Shown here piece after piece: positions 48,792 through 57,260 of a stretch of 64,000 bases of DNA (positions within the stretch are counted from its first letter, which is position 1; each line of letters begins with the position of its first letter). A program made the translations under genes and the position numbers. The notes under the pieces are model-generated. The model worked only from the letters and a program-made list of their open reading frames with translations. It searched no databases and was not told the DNA's origin. The stretch is from Rhodococcus sp. KBS0724 (GTDB lineage: Bacteria > Actinomycetota > Actinomycetes > Mycobacteriales > Mycobacteriaceae): assembly GCF_005938745.2 (NCBI RefSeq), contig NZ_VCBX02000001.1:3982501-4046500 (forward strand). Reading direction: 5' to 3'.

Positions 48792-49388
48792 GTGAGACCG
48801 GTCGACCCGCAGATCGCCTGGACTCCGCACACGGTCGACCTCGACCGCGAGGAATTCGCGAAACGACTACACGAGGCGCTGTCCGTGTATGTCACCGCGA
48901 TGGACTATCCACGTGGCACCGAGTTCCACCGCGCGCCCATGTGGACGGAGCATTCGACCAGGCCGGGATGGAAAGCCGTCGGCGCATACGCCGGACAGGC
49001 GGACGCCGCTTCGCCCCTGATCGGAATCGCCTACGGCTATCGCGGAAGTTCGGATCAGTGGTGGCACCAGCAGGTACTGCACGGGCTACGCCGCAGCGGC
49101 AGACCGCACTCCGAGATCTCCGCCATTCTCGACGACTACTTCGAACTGACCGAGTTGCACGTCCATCCCAACGGCCAGGGGCATCGACTGGGCGAATCCC
49201 TGCTTCGACACCTCTTGCGTGACCGGACGGAGCGCTCCGTCCTCCTGTCCACACCCGAGGTGTACGACGAGGACAACCGCGCGTGGCGGCTGTACCGACG
49301 ACTGGGGTTCCAGGACGTACTCAGGCGATTCCGCTTCGCGGGAGACAACAGACCATTTGCGGTACTCGGCCGGGGATTGCCGTTATGA
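48792..49388 (+). CDS. GNAT-family N-acetyltransferase (Rv2170-like)
   Basis: A 198-residue acetyl-CoA-dependent acetyltransferase. Residues 108-150 carry the GNAT core: LDDYFELTELHVHPNGQGHR (motif A pocket QGHRLG) and LGESLLRHLLRDRTERSVLL, followed by motif B EDNRAWRLYRRLGFQDVLR. Position next to the lppM-like gene corresponds to Rv2170, reported as a protein lysine acetyltransferase in M. tuberculosis; substrate here is not known. Its stop overlaps the carotenoid ketolase start by 4 bp, so the two are probably co-transcribed. Confidence 0.88.
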   Translation: MRPVDPQIAWTPHTVDLDREEFAKRLHEALSVYVTAMDYPRGTEFHRAPMWTEHSTRPGWKAVGAYAGQADAASPLIGIAYGYRGSSDQWWHQQVLHGLRRSGRPHSEISAILDDYFELTELHVHPNGQGHRLGESLLRHLLRDRTERSVLLSTPEVYDEDNRAWRLYRRLGFQDVLRRFRFAGDNRPFAVLGRGLPL

Positions 49389-50974
49389 CACCCGTTCTCG
49401 ACGCAGTGGTAGTCGGCGCAGGACACAACGCATTGGTTTCAGCGGCCTACCTCGCCCGCGAAGGCTGGTCGGTGCAGGTCCTCGAGAAGGACACCGTCCC
49501 CGGCGGTGCCGTCTCGACCGTCGAGCGATTCCCTGGACACAAAGTCGACCGTGGTTCGTCGGCGCACATCATGATTCGACATACCGGAATCATCGAAGAG
49601 CTCGGGCTCGCGGCCCACGGACTTCGGTACATCGATTGCGATCCCTGGGCGTACGCGCCACCGCCGGCCGGTTCCGATCGCCCGGGAATCGTTTTTCACC
49701 GCGACCTCGACGCCACCTGCCGATCGATCGAACACGCCTGTGGCGCACGTGATGCCGACGCCTACCGCAGGTTCGTGAACATCTGGTCGGAACGCAGCGC
49801 TCGGGTGATGCGCGCGTTCTCCGCCCCGCCCACCGGACCCAATCTGCTGTCGTCGTTCTGGGGCCTCGACACCGGGAGCGGCGGTAACGATCTCGCGCGA
49901 CAGTTCCTCGCAACCGGCGACGCGCTCCTGGACGAATACTTCGACAGCGAACCGCTCAAAGCCGCGCTGGCATGGTTCGGAGCGCAATCGGGACCGCCGA
50001 TGTCGGAGCCGGGTACCGCGCCGATGGTCGGATTTGCCGCGCTCATGCACATTCTTCCGCCGGGACGCGCCGTCGGTGGCAGTGGCGCACTCAGCGCCGC
50101 GCTCATCTCGAGGCTGACAACGGACGGAGCGAGGGTCAGCCTCGGCGACGCGGTGACGTCGCTGACTCGCGACGGCGATCACTGGACGGTGAGAACGGCC
50201 GGTGGACAACGGGTTCAGGCTCGCACCGTCATCGCCGGCTGTCACATCCTGACAACGCTGGATTTACTCGGCAACGGAGGCTTCGACGCAGCCGTCCTGG
50301 ATCGGTGGCGCCGGAGAATCCGCGTCGGTCCGGGTATCGGCATGGTCCTGCGATTGGCTACGTCGTCGCTTCCGCGATACCCGTCGGCGTCGATGGCCGA
50401 GAGCACATCAGGCCTGCAACTACTGGTGTCCGATCGCGCGCACCTACGAACAGCTCACGGCGCAGCGCTCGGCGGCGAACTTCCCCCGCGCCCCGCGGTT
50501 CTCGGTATGAGTTTCAGTGGGATCGATCCGAGCATCGCTCCCCCGAACGAGCATCAAGTGACGTTGTGGTCGCAGTGGCAGCCGTATCGGTTGAGTGCAG
50601 ATCGAGACTGGGCGTCGCTCGCGGAGTCCGAAGCCGATCGCGTTGTCGCCGAAATGGAGGCGTCGGCCCCCGGATTCACGGACAGCATCCGTCACCGGCA
50701 CATCCAGACTCCGCGCGACATCGAGTCCGAGATGGGATTGATCGGCGGCAACGTCATGCACGTCGAGATGTCCCTGGATCAGATGATGATGTGGCGCCCT
50801 CTGCCCGAGTTGTCGGTGCACCGCGTGCCCGGCGCGGAGAGCCTGTACCTCACTGGCGCGTCGACGCACCCCGGCGGTGGCGTGTCCGGAGCGAGCGGTC
50901 GGAGCGCGGCGCGTATCGCGCTCTCCGACCGCCGCGGAAATTCGATCATCAGTCGGATACGTCGAAAGAAGTGA
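49385..50974 (+). CDS. crtO: Carotenoid ketolase/desaturase-family flavoprotein, CrtO type
   Basis: A 529-residue FAD enzyme of the phytoene-desaturase-like family. N-terminal dinucleotide-binding fingerprint VVVGAGHNALVSAAYLAREG with VLEK closing it (8-36), then VPGGAVSTVERFPGHKVDRG; C-terminal FAD-contacting segment LYLTGASTHPGGGVSGASGR. Length and motifs match CrtO-type beta-carotene ketolases characterised in R. erythropolis, which add a 4-keto group to a beta-ring. It overlaps the following CruF-like gene by 4 bp. Other members of the family are desaturases, so the exact reaction is inferred. Confidence 0.82.
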   Translation: MTPVLDAVVVGAGHNALVSAAYLAREGWSVQVLEKDTVPGGAVSTVERFPGHKVDRGSSAHIMIRHTGIIEELGLAAHGLRYIDCDPWAYAPPPAGSDRPGIVFHRDLDATCRSIEHACGARDADAYRRFVNIWSERSARVMRAFSAPPTGPNLLSSFWGLDTGSGGNDLARQFLATGDALLDEYFDSEPLKAALAWFGAQSGPPMSEPGTAPMVGFAALMHILPPGRAVGGSGALSAALISRLTTDGARVSLGDAVTSLTRDGDHWTVRTAGGQRVQARTVIAGCHILTTLDLLGNGGFDAAVLDRWRRRIRVGPGIGMVLRLATSSLPRYPSASMAESTSGLQLLVSDRAHLRTAHGAALGGELPPRPAVLGMSFSGIDPSIAPPNEHQVTLWSQWQPYRLSADRDWASLAESEADRVVAEMEASAPGFTDSIRHRHIQTPRDIESEMGLIGGNVMHVEMSLDQMMMWRPLPELSVHRVPGAESLYLTGASTHPGGGVSGASGRSAARIALSDRRGNSIISRIRRKK

Positions 50975-51795
50975 GACCTCAACGTGTTCCGCTGATTCTT
51001 GCGTTGGCGGCGCTCGGCGCTCAGATTGTGTATCCGTTGGTGGACGGCAGCGCTCGCGATGCCGTCACCGTCGCTGTGGTGGGGTTACTTGCCGCCGCGT
51101 CGATCAGCCACGCGGCGATCAACCGTGGCGCGGCCTGGACCGTCACCCTGATCGCGGTCACCGCGGGAGTCGGGCTGGCGTCGGAGATTGTGGGCACGGC
51201 CACCGGAATGCCGTACGGCTGTTACGAGTACAGCGTCGATCGGCTCGGGCCGGCATTGTCCGGTGTCCCGCTGATCGTGCCGTTCGCGTGGACTGCCGGC
51301 TTCTATCCGATCTGGTGTGTGGCCACTCGCCTGGTTCGACGATTCACACCGGCCTCGCGACGAGTCGGCCGCGTCGTGCTCACGGTCACGGGGTTGCTCG
51401 GCTGGGATCTGTATCTCGATCCGCAGATGGTGGCCGATCATCAGTGGACGTGGTGCGTCGACGACGCCGGACTTGCCGGCATCGCTCACATTCCCCTGAC
51501 CAACTACGCGGGGTGGATCGTGGTCGGTCTGATCATGGCAACGATCATGGAAGTGATCGCGAGTCGATACGAAGAGCCGACGCACTCCGACGCCGTTCCC
51601 TACGGGCTGTTTCTGTGGACGTGGCTCGGTTCTGCCCTCGCACATGCGGTGTTCCTCAGTGCACCCGAGCTGCGCTACTCGGCAATGTACGGGTTTGTCG
51701 TGATGGGAATTCTCGGGGTCTGGCTACTGGCCACCTTCGCCGTCACTTTCGCCCGGTATCGGACTTCCTACGCCGACACACCCCCTCGTAGCTGA
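50971..51795 (+). CDS. cruF: CruF-like carotenoid 1',2'-hydratase (DUF422 membrane protein)
   Basis: A 274-residue polytopic membrane protein from GTG 50971, overlapping crtO by 4 bp. About seven hydrophobic segments and the family blocks GTATGMPYGCYEYS, VPLIVPFAWTAGFYPIW, LLGWDLYLDPQMVADHQWTW and IPLTNYAGWIVVG, which carry the conserved acidic and aromatic residues. CruF hydratases add water to the psi-end of carotenoids before glycosylation. Hydroxylated gamma-carotene and chlorobactene glycosides are known from R. erythropolis, which fits; the specific substrate is inferred. Confidence 0.82.
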   Translation: MRPQRVPLILALAALGAQIVYPLVDGSARDAVTVAVVGLLAAASISHAAINRGAAWTVTLIAVTAGVGLASEIVGTATGMPYGCYEYSVDRLGPALSGVPLIVPFAWTAGFYPIWCVATRLVRRFTPASRRVGRVVLTVTGLLGWDLYLDPQMVADHQWTWCVDDAGLAGIAHIPLTNYAGWIVVGLIMATIMEVIASRYEEPTHSDAVPYGLFLWTWLGSALAHAVFLSAPELRYSAMYGFVVMGILGVWLLATFAVTFARYRTSYADTPPRS

Positions 51796-51818
51796 CTACC
51801 GATGCAGCGGCTGGCACG

Positions 51819-52562
51819 ATGACGACTGTGCAACAGTCCACGGATGACAACACGCGGCCGCGTCGTCGGAAGCAACTCCTTGCCACGGCAGCGCTCGCGC
51901 TGATGCTGGTGCCGCTACTCGCGGGCTGCCTACGGGTCCAGGTCTCGATGGGTGTCTCGGCCGATGATCGTGTGTCAGGACAGATCGTCGCGGCCGTGAT
52001 TCCGGAGAACGAGGCCGATCCCGGGCCACAACTGGTAGCGCCCACATCGCTCGCGGAGAACATCCGAGTTCAGGAATACAAGAAAGACGGCTACGTCGGT
52101 TCACAGGTTTTCTTCTGGGATCTCAGCTTCGGCGACGTCTCGCAACTGGCTGCGATGACGGACGAAGGCGCCGGCTCCTTCCAACTCACCCTTCAGCGGA
52201 GCGGTGACACCGTCGCGCTGGACGGAAAGGCCGACCTCAAATCCCTGCCTGCCCAGGGATCCGACATCCAATTCAGTATTGCCTTCCCGGCACGCATCTC
52301 CACGACAAACGGCAACCGCGACGGCGACTCACGGGTCTCGTGGACGCTGCCGGCCGGCGAAGTATCCACCGTTCGCGCAGAAGTGAACTACGCCGATCCG
52401 AGCACCCGCAGTTTCGCGGGCTGGGCAGGCATCATGGCCGGCCTCACGCTCGGGGTCGCGATTATCGTCGGCGCGATGGCCTGGATGGTGCGCAATCGCG
52501 CACCCGTCTCGCCGGCACCGAAGAGTCCACAACCGACAAAGGCCGATACCCACTCACCGTAA
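51819..52562 (+). CDS. lppM: LppM-like lipoprotein
   Basis: A 247-residue exported lipoprotein. Signal peptide with RPRRRKQ, hydrophobic ATAALALMLVPLL and lipobox LLAGC (Cys at about residue 31). The mature part starts LRVQVSMGVSADDRVSGQIV, the LppM domain, and ends with a second membrane helix (about 200-222, GIMAGLTLGVAIIVGAMAWM) and a Pro-rich tail. The mycobacterial homologue (Rv2171) binds envelope glycolipids. It keeps its position next to metF but here the carotenoid pair intervenes before it. Confidence 0.88.
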   Translation: MTTVQQSTDDNTRPRRRKQLLATAALALMLVPLLAGCLRVQVSMGVSADDRVSGQIVAAVIPENEADPGPQLVAPTSLAENIRVQEYKKDGYVGSQVFFWDLSFGDVSQLAAMTDEGAGSFQLTLQRSGDTVALDGKADLKSLPAQGSDIQFSIAFPARISTTNGNRDGDSRVSWTLPAGEVSTVRAEVNYADPSTRSFAGWAGIMAGLTLGVAIIVGAMAWMVRNRAPVSPAPKSPQPTKADTHSP

Positions 52563-52584
52563 GTTCCGCACTTGCGGTCGGGCG

Positions 52585-53574
52585 CTAGACGCTTGCCTGC
52601 GTATCGGTCGACACATCCGATGTCAGTCCCAGACGTTCCAGAACCTCGCTGGTGGCTCGGGCGAAGTTCAGCGTGATGAAGTGCAGGCACGGAGCGCCTT
52701 CGGCGATCAGGCGCTCGCCCATTTCGGTAGCGAGGTCGATCCCCAGCTCACGCACTGCTGCTCGGTTCTCCTGCGAGCCCGAACCGGCAGCGGCGTCGAA
52801 CCGGCGCTCGAGGGCTGGCGGCAACGAAGACCCGGACAGTTCGAGCATGCGCCGCACCGATCGCAGTGAGGTGACCGGCATGATCTCCGGGATGATCGGC
52901 TTGGCGCCCTGCTCGGGGTCGAACGCGCTCACGCGATCACGCAGACGCAGGTAGTCGTCGACGTCGAAGAACATCTGCGTAATGGAGTATTCGGCTCCGG
53001 CGCGCAGCTTCGAGACGAGGTACTTCGTGTCGTGGGCCAGGTCAGGCGCTCGGTAGTGCCCTTCCGGGAACGATGCGACGCCGACATGGAAATCACCGAG
53101 GTCGCGGACCATCCGCACAAGCTCTTCGGCGTACTCGACGCCGTCCGGATGTTTCTTCCATTCGCCGAGAGGGTCACCCGGAGGATCGCCGCGCAGAACG
53201 AGGATGTTGCTGATCCCACGATCGGCATAGGCGCCGACCATGGATCGGAGCTCGTCGATGCTGTGCGACACCGCGGTGAGGTGTGCAACGGGTAGCAACG
53301 TGGTCTCTTCGGCCAGTTCTCCGGTTACCCGCACCGTGCGGTCGCGGGTAGAGCCGCCGGCGCCGTAGGTCATCGACACAAATGCCGGACCGAGCCTCTC
53401 GAATGTGCGCACGGCGCGCCACAGACGCGCCTCGGCTTCAGCGTCGCGCGGCGGTGAGAACTCGACCGAGAACGGAATCCGACTTCCTGTGGAAGATGTG
53501 ATCCGATCGACGATCGATGGTGTTCGGCTGGCCCAGCCATCGCTGGAGCGTCCCCTGACTGCATCGAATGTCAC
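52585..53574 (-). CDS. metF: Methylenetetrahydrofolate reductase
   Basis: A 329-residue enzyme making 5-methyltetrahydrofolate for methionine synthesis. N-terminal PFSVEFSPPRDAEAEARLW with the catalytic Glu, then FVSMTYGAGGSTRDRTVRVT, NILVLRGDPPGDP, FHVGVASFPEGHYRAPD and TQMFFDVDDYLRLRDRV. The barrel lacks a C-terminal SAM-regulatory domain, as usual in bacteria. Convergent with the lppM-like gene. The first 30 residues are non-conserved, so the start could be further in. Confidence 0.94.
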   Translation of the reverse strand: MTFDAVRGRSSDGWASRTPSIVDRITSSTGSRIPFSVEFSPPRDAEAEARLWRAVRTFERLGPAFVSMTYGAGGSTRDRTVRVTGELAEETTLLPVAHLTAVSHSIDELRSMVGAYADRGISNILVLRGDPPGDPLGEWKKHPDGVEYAEELVRMVRDLGDFHVGVASFPEGHYRAPDLAHDTKYLVSKLRAGAEYSITQMFFDVDDYLRLRDRVSAFDPEQGAKPIIPEIMPVTSLRSVRRMLELSGSSLPPALERRFDAAAGSGSQENRAAVRELGIDLATEMGERLIAEGAPCLHFITLNFARATSEVLERLGLTSDVSTDTQASV

Positions 53575-53746
53575 GAGGTAAGCATATGTTTTGTCGCAGC
53601 AGAACGGGGCATCGCGTCCGTGAACACGTCCCGGATACCAGGATCGTGCAGTTCACGGCCCACACCGGACATCGGCAGGCACCCCACTAAGCTGGACTCT
53701 ACGCTCACTGCCTGGCCCTGTTCGCCGGTATGAGAAGTTACCGACC

Positions 53747-54859
53747 TTGGAGGCCATCCTGTCCACTCGAACCGACGCCGCCTATCCGTCCTCGCTCGAG
53801 TTGCCGGCCTTGTTCGAACAGAACTTGCGTGACTTCTTTGCCTCGAGGCGCGAAGCAGTCGAGACCATCGGCGGCGGATACGAAAGCGCCGTCGACACTC
53901 TCGAGAGCTTTGTTCTGCGCGGCGGCAAGCGGGTGCGACCGGCGTTTGCGTGGACGGGATGGCTGGGCGCCGGCGGCGACCCCCACGGCGACGACGCCGC
54001 CGGTATCATGCGCGCCTGCACGGCGCTGGAACTGGTCCAGGCGTGCGCGCTGGTTCATGACGACATCATCGACGCTTCCACGACGCGCCGCGGATTCCCC
54101 ACCGTGCACGTCGAGTTCGAGAACCTGCACCGCACTGGCAAGTGGAACGGCGACGGCGCCCACTTCGGGGAGGCGGTCGCAATTCTGCTCGGCGATCTGG
54201 CGCTCGCGTGGGCCGACGACATGATTCGCGAATCCGGCATCGACCCCGACGCCGCTCTCCGGATCAGCCCCGTGTGGTCGGCGATGCGCACCGAAGTGCT
54301 CGGTGGTCAGTTCCTCGACATCAGCAACGAAGCTCGCGGCGACGAGAGCGTCGAGGCAGCCATGCGCGTGAACCGCTTCAAGACTGCGGCATACACGATC
54401 GAGCGCCCCCTGCACCTGGGTGCGGCCCTCTTCGGAGCCGACGCGACGCTGATCGACGCGTACCGGAAATTCGGCACCGACATCGGCGTCGCATTCCAAC
54501 TCCGCGACGACCTGCTCGGAGTGTTCGGCGATCCGTCGGTGACCGGCAAGCCGTCCGGCGACGACCTCCGCACCGGTAAGCGGACAACACTGTTCGCCGC
54601 CGCCCTGGCTCGCGCCGACGAGACCGATCCTGCTGCGGCGCAACAACTCCGAGCCGGAATCGGCGCGGAATTGACCGACACCGACGTCGATACACTGCGC
54701 ACCCTGATCACCGATCTCGGCGCGGTGGACGATGCCGAAGCGCGCATCGCCGCGCTGGTCGAATCTGCGGCGGCCGCACTGGAATCGAGCAGCGCCACCC
54801 CGGAGGCCAAGACCCGGCTCAGCGAGATGGCCCTCGCAGCCACGTCGCGAACCTACTGA
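53747..54859 (+). CDS. Polyprenyl (geranylgeranyl-type) diphosphate synthase
   Basis: A 370-residue trans-isoprenyl diphosphate synthase, Rv2173 (idsA2)-like. LRGGKRVRPAFAWTGW (58-73), first aspartate-rich motif LVHDDIIDAS (Asp105, 106, 109) and second FQLRDDLLGVFGDP. It condenses IPP with allylic diphosphates; chain length cannot be fixed from sequence alone, but C15-C20 is usual and would feed carotenoids and lipid carriers. The listed start TTG 53747 overlaps GGAGG, so initiation a few codons downstream is possible. Confidence 0.9.
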   Translation: MEAILSTRTDAAYPSSLELPALFEQNLRDFFASRREAVETIGGGYESAVDTLESFVLRGGKRVRPAFAWTGWLGAGGDPHGDDAAGIMRACTALELVQACALVHDDIIDASTTRRGFPTVHVEFENLHRTGKWNGDGAHFGEAVAILLGDLALAWADDMIRESGIDPDAALRISPVWSAMRTEVLGGQFLDISNEARGDESVEAAMRVNRFKTAAYTIERPLHLGAALFGADATLIDAYRKFGTDIGVAFQLRDDLLGVFGDPSVTGKPSGDDLRTGKRTTLFAAALARADETDPAAAQQLRAGIGAELTDTDVDTLRTLITDLGAVDDAEARIAALVESAAAALESSSATPEAKTRLSEMALAATSRTY

Positions 54860-55116
54860 CAGCAACGACGATTGATGAGTGATCCGTCACTGTTGGACGC
54901 CGAACGGGTCGTCGCCAACCCCGAATGTCGGAGTTCCGACCGCCTTTCCATCGAGACGACCAACCTCCGGATGCGTCACCGGCGCGCGCAAACGAGTCGA
55001 CGGCAGGGTTCGGCCTCCGGAGCAACTAAACTATCCCCTCGTAACCGACTATTCGCCAGCAATTCACCACGTACGCGCTACCGCATCCGAACACCTCGGG
55101 GGAGGAAACTGCACTC

Positions 55117-56673
55117 ATGACGCCCTCTGCCGCAGCCACCACACCAACGTGGCATCGCAGGGCCGCTGATTTCCTTCGCACACCCGAAGGACACAGCGCT
55201 CTACTCGGATTCCTCGGTGCCGCCATGATCATGTTCGGCGGCTTCGGCGCAGGTAGCGTCCGGCGTGAAGACCCGTTGCTCGAGTCGATGCATCTGTCCT
55301 GGCTCCGGTTCGGGCACGGTTCGATACTGTCGGCGGCGATCGTCTGGATCGGCGTGTTGTGCATGATCGGCGCCTGGGCACGACTGGGTCGCTCGACACT
55401 ACGAGGCGACGTCGGACTGCGCGGGTTGCGATTCATCGTTCCACTGTGGACGTTCCCCCTGCTCTTCGCCGTTCCGATGTTCAGTCGTGACGCGTTCTCG
55501 TACCTCGCCCAGGGCGCCCTGCTGCGTGACGGATTCGACCCGTACGAAGTGGGTCCGGTAGTCAATCCCGGCATCCTGCTCGACAACGTCTCCAATGTCT
55601 GGACCACCACCACAACGCCGTACGGTCCGGTTCATCTGCTGCTGACCGATGCCATTGTCAGTCTGACCGGTGACAACGTCATCGCCGGCACGATGTTGCT
55701 GCGGATCACCATGCTGCCCGGCCTCGCATTGATGATGTGGGGTGTCCCCCATCTCGCGCGCAAACTCGGCGGAAACCCGGCGATTGCCCTGTGGCTCGCA
55801 GTCCTCAATCCCCTCGTCCTGATCCATCTGATCGGTGGCGTGCACAACGAGATGCTGATGGTCGGCCTGATGGTCGCCGGCATCGCGCTTGCCCTCGAAC
55901 GCAAACACATGTTCGGCATCGGCCTGATCGCCTTTGCCGTAGCCATCAAGGCAACGGCCGGGTTGGCTCTGCCGTTCATCGTCTGGATCTGGATGATTCA
56001 CGAGCGCGAGGACGCCGCAGCGCAGGGAACGGAAGCACCGAATCCGATCCGATCCTTCATCCGGACAGCCGGTAGCGGATTTGCGATGTTTGTTGTCGTG
56101 CTCGGTTCCACGTCGTTGATCGCCGGCGTCGGACTCGGCTGGACGACGGCACTCTCCGGCTCCAACAAGATCATCAACTGGCTGTCGTTGCCGACCCTCG
56201 TCGCCCACCTGTCCACCGTCGCGACATCATGGTTCGCCGGCAATCACTTCAACGACATACTCCAAGTCACCCGAGCCGTCAGCGCTGTCGTTCTCATCGG
56301 CATCATCGCCTTTGTCTGGTGGCGATTCCGTACCACCGAACGCGACGCCGTGATGGGCATCGTGATCGTCATGGTTGCCATCGTGATTCTCTCCCCGGCG
56401 GCACTCCCCTGGTACTACTCGTGGCCGTTGGCCATCGCTGCCGGCTTTGCGCTCTCCCCGACAACCCTGGCAATTCTGGTGGGCCTGTCCAGTTGGCTCA
56501 TGCTGATCTTCCAGCCGGACGGATCGATCGGCATGTACTCGTTTCCGCACGTCGCATTGGCAACCTTCGCCTCCGTCATTGCGGCGATGTCGCTCCGAAC
56601 GGAAGACCCACTACGCCTGCGCGGACACAGCCCGGAGAAAGTGCCGGCAGAAGCGACCTCGACGGCGCCATGA
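55117..56673 (+). CDS. mptA: Alpha-1,6-mannopyranosyltransferase (MptA-like)
   Basis: A 518-residue polytopic GT-C glycosyltransferase. About 12-13 membrane helices; the first large extracytoplasmic loop carries the acidic segment FSRDAFSYLAQGALLRDGFD typical of polyprenol-phosphomannose-dependent enzymes (Asp after Arg). Such enzymes extend the mannan core of lipomannan/lipoarabinomannan. GGAGG precedes ATG 55117. It occupies the Rv2174 position beside the prenyl synthase gene. Confidence 0.9.
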   Translation: MTPSAAATTPTWHRRAADFLRTPEGHSALLGFLGAAMIMFGGFGAGSVRREDPLLESMHLSWLRFGHGSILSAAIVWIGVLCMIGAWARLGRSTLRGDVGLRGLRFIVPLWTFPLLFAVPMFSRDAFSYLAQGALLRDGFDPYEVGPVVNPGILLDNVSNVWTTTTTPYGPVHLLLTDAIVSLTGDNVIAGTMLLRITMLPGLALMMWGVPHLARKLGGNPAIALWLAVLNPLVLIHLIGGVHNEMLMVGLMVAGIALALERKHMFGIGLIAFAVAIKATAGLALPFIVWIWMIHEREDAAAQGTEAPNPIRSFIRTAGSGFAMFVVVLGSTSLIAGVGLGWTTALSGSNKIINWLSLPTLVAHLSTVATSWFAGNHFNDILQVTRAVSAVVLIGIIAFVWWRFRTTERDAVMGIVIVMVAIVILSPAALPWYYSWPLAIAAGFALSPTTLAILVGLSSWLMLIFQPDGSIGMYSFPHVALATFASVIAAMSLRTEDPLRLRGHSPEKVPAEATSTAP

Positions 56674-56698
56674 GTTCGGTTGCCGGCACGAGCCTGCG

Positions 56699-56732
56699 GG
56701 TCGCCGTACCGGCACCGGTCCGGTCGGCGACC
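56699..56732. terminator. Hairpin between convergent mptA and Rv2175c-like genes
   Basis: GGTCGCCG (56699-56706) pairs with CGGCGACC (56725-56732), enclosing a second CCGG/CCGG pairing. No U tract. It lies in the 81-bp convergent gap. Confidence 0.45.
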
Positions 56733-56754
56733 TACGCCAGGGCCTGAATCAGAC

Positions 56755-57126
56755 TCAGAAAGCCATTGCCTGCGCTCGGCGAATAACCTCACGGGCGAGG
56801 TGGCCGTGCAGAGCGTCGACGGGGCGTCCGGGGAGGGAATCGTCGGCCTGGAAAAGCCAGCGCAGCGACGCTACGTCGGAATATCCACCGTCGTGCAGAA
56901 CTGCCAGCAAACCGGGAAGCCACTTCACGATCTGGCCGTCTTCGTCGAAGAATTCCTCGGGAACCCCGAGAACGCCGTTGCGCTTGACTGCAATGATCTT
57001 GCGATCGCGGAGCAACTGGTGCACTTTCGCGACCGGCAATCTGACGCTCTTCGCTACATCGGCCAACTGAAAAAGGGATACCGAGGAATCCAGGACATCA
57101 TCACAATAAGGAATCGCGCTCACCAC
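56755..57126 (-). CDS. Rv2175c-like DNA-binding protein
   Basis: A 123-residue winged-helix DNA-binding protein of the Rv2175c family: LFQLADVAKSVRLPVAKVHQ (helix-turn-helix), LLRDRKIIAVKRNGVLGVPE, then a C-terminal domain KWLPGLLAVLHDGGYSD. In M. tuberculosis the homologue is phosphorylated by PknL, encoded divergently as here, which weakens DNA binding. Thus kinase and candidate substrate share a 134-bp intergenic region. Whether a phosphorylatable Thr is conserved at the N-terminus cannot be decided; the N-terminus here has Ser rather than Thr residues. Confidence 0.88.
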   Translation of the reverse strand: MVSAIPYCDDVLDSSVSLFQLADVAKSVRLPVAKVHQLLRDRKIIAVKRNGVLGVPEEFFDEDGQIVKWLPGLLAVLHDGGYSDVASLRWLFQADDSLPGRPVDALHGHLAREVIRRAQAMAF

Positions 57127-57260
57127 GGAAGTTTATCGGGTCGGCTTGTCGCCCAGCACGTGGGTGGAACTTTCCGTCGGCAGCGCTGGCTACGATGGAC
57201 GAGGCGGATGCGACCACAGATTTTTACTGCACCACAGATTTTCACAACGGAGGTCAAGGG

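Noticed and set aside
49972..50970. Long open frame upstream of the CruF-like start
   Set aside because: It overlaps crtO out of frame; the coupled GTG start at 50971 explains the real gene.
54860..55116. Possible small gene between the prenyl synthase and mptA genes
   Set aside because: Two short overlapping frames exist but have no ribosome-binding site or motif; most likely the mptA leader.
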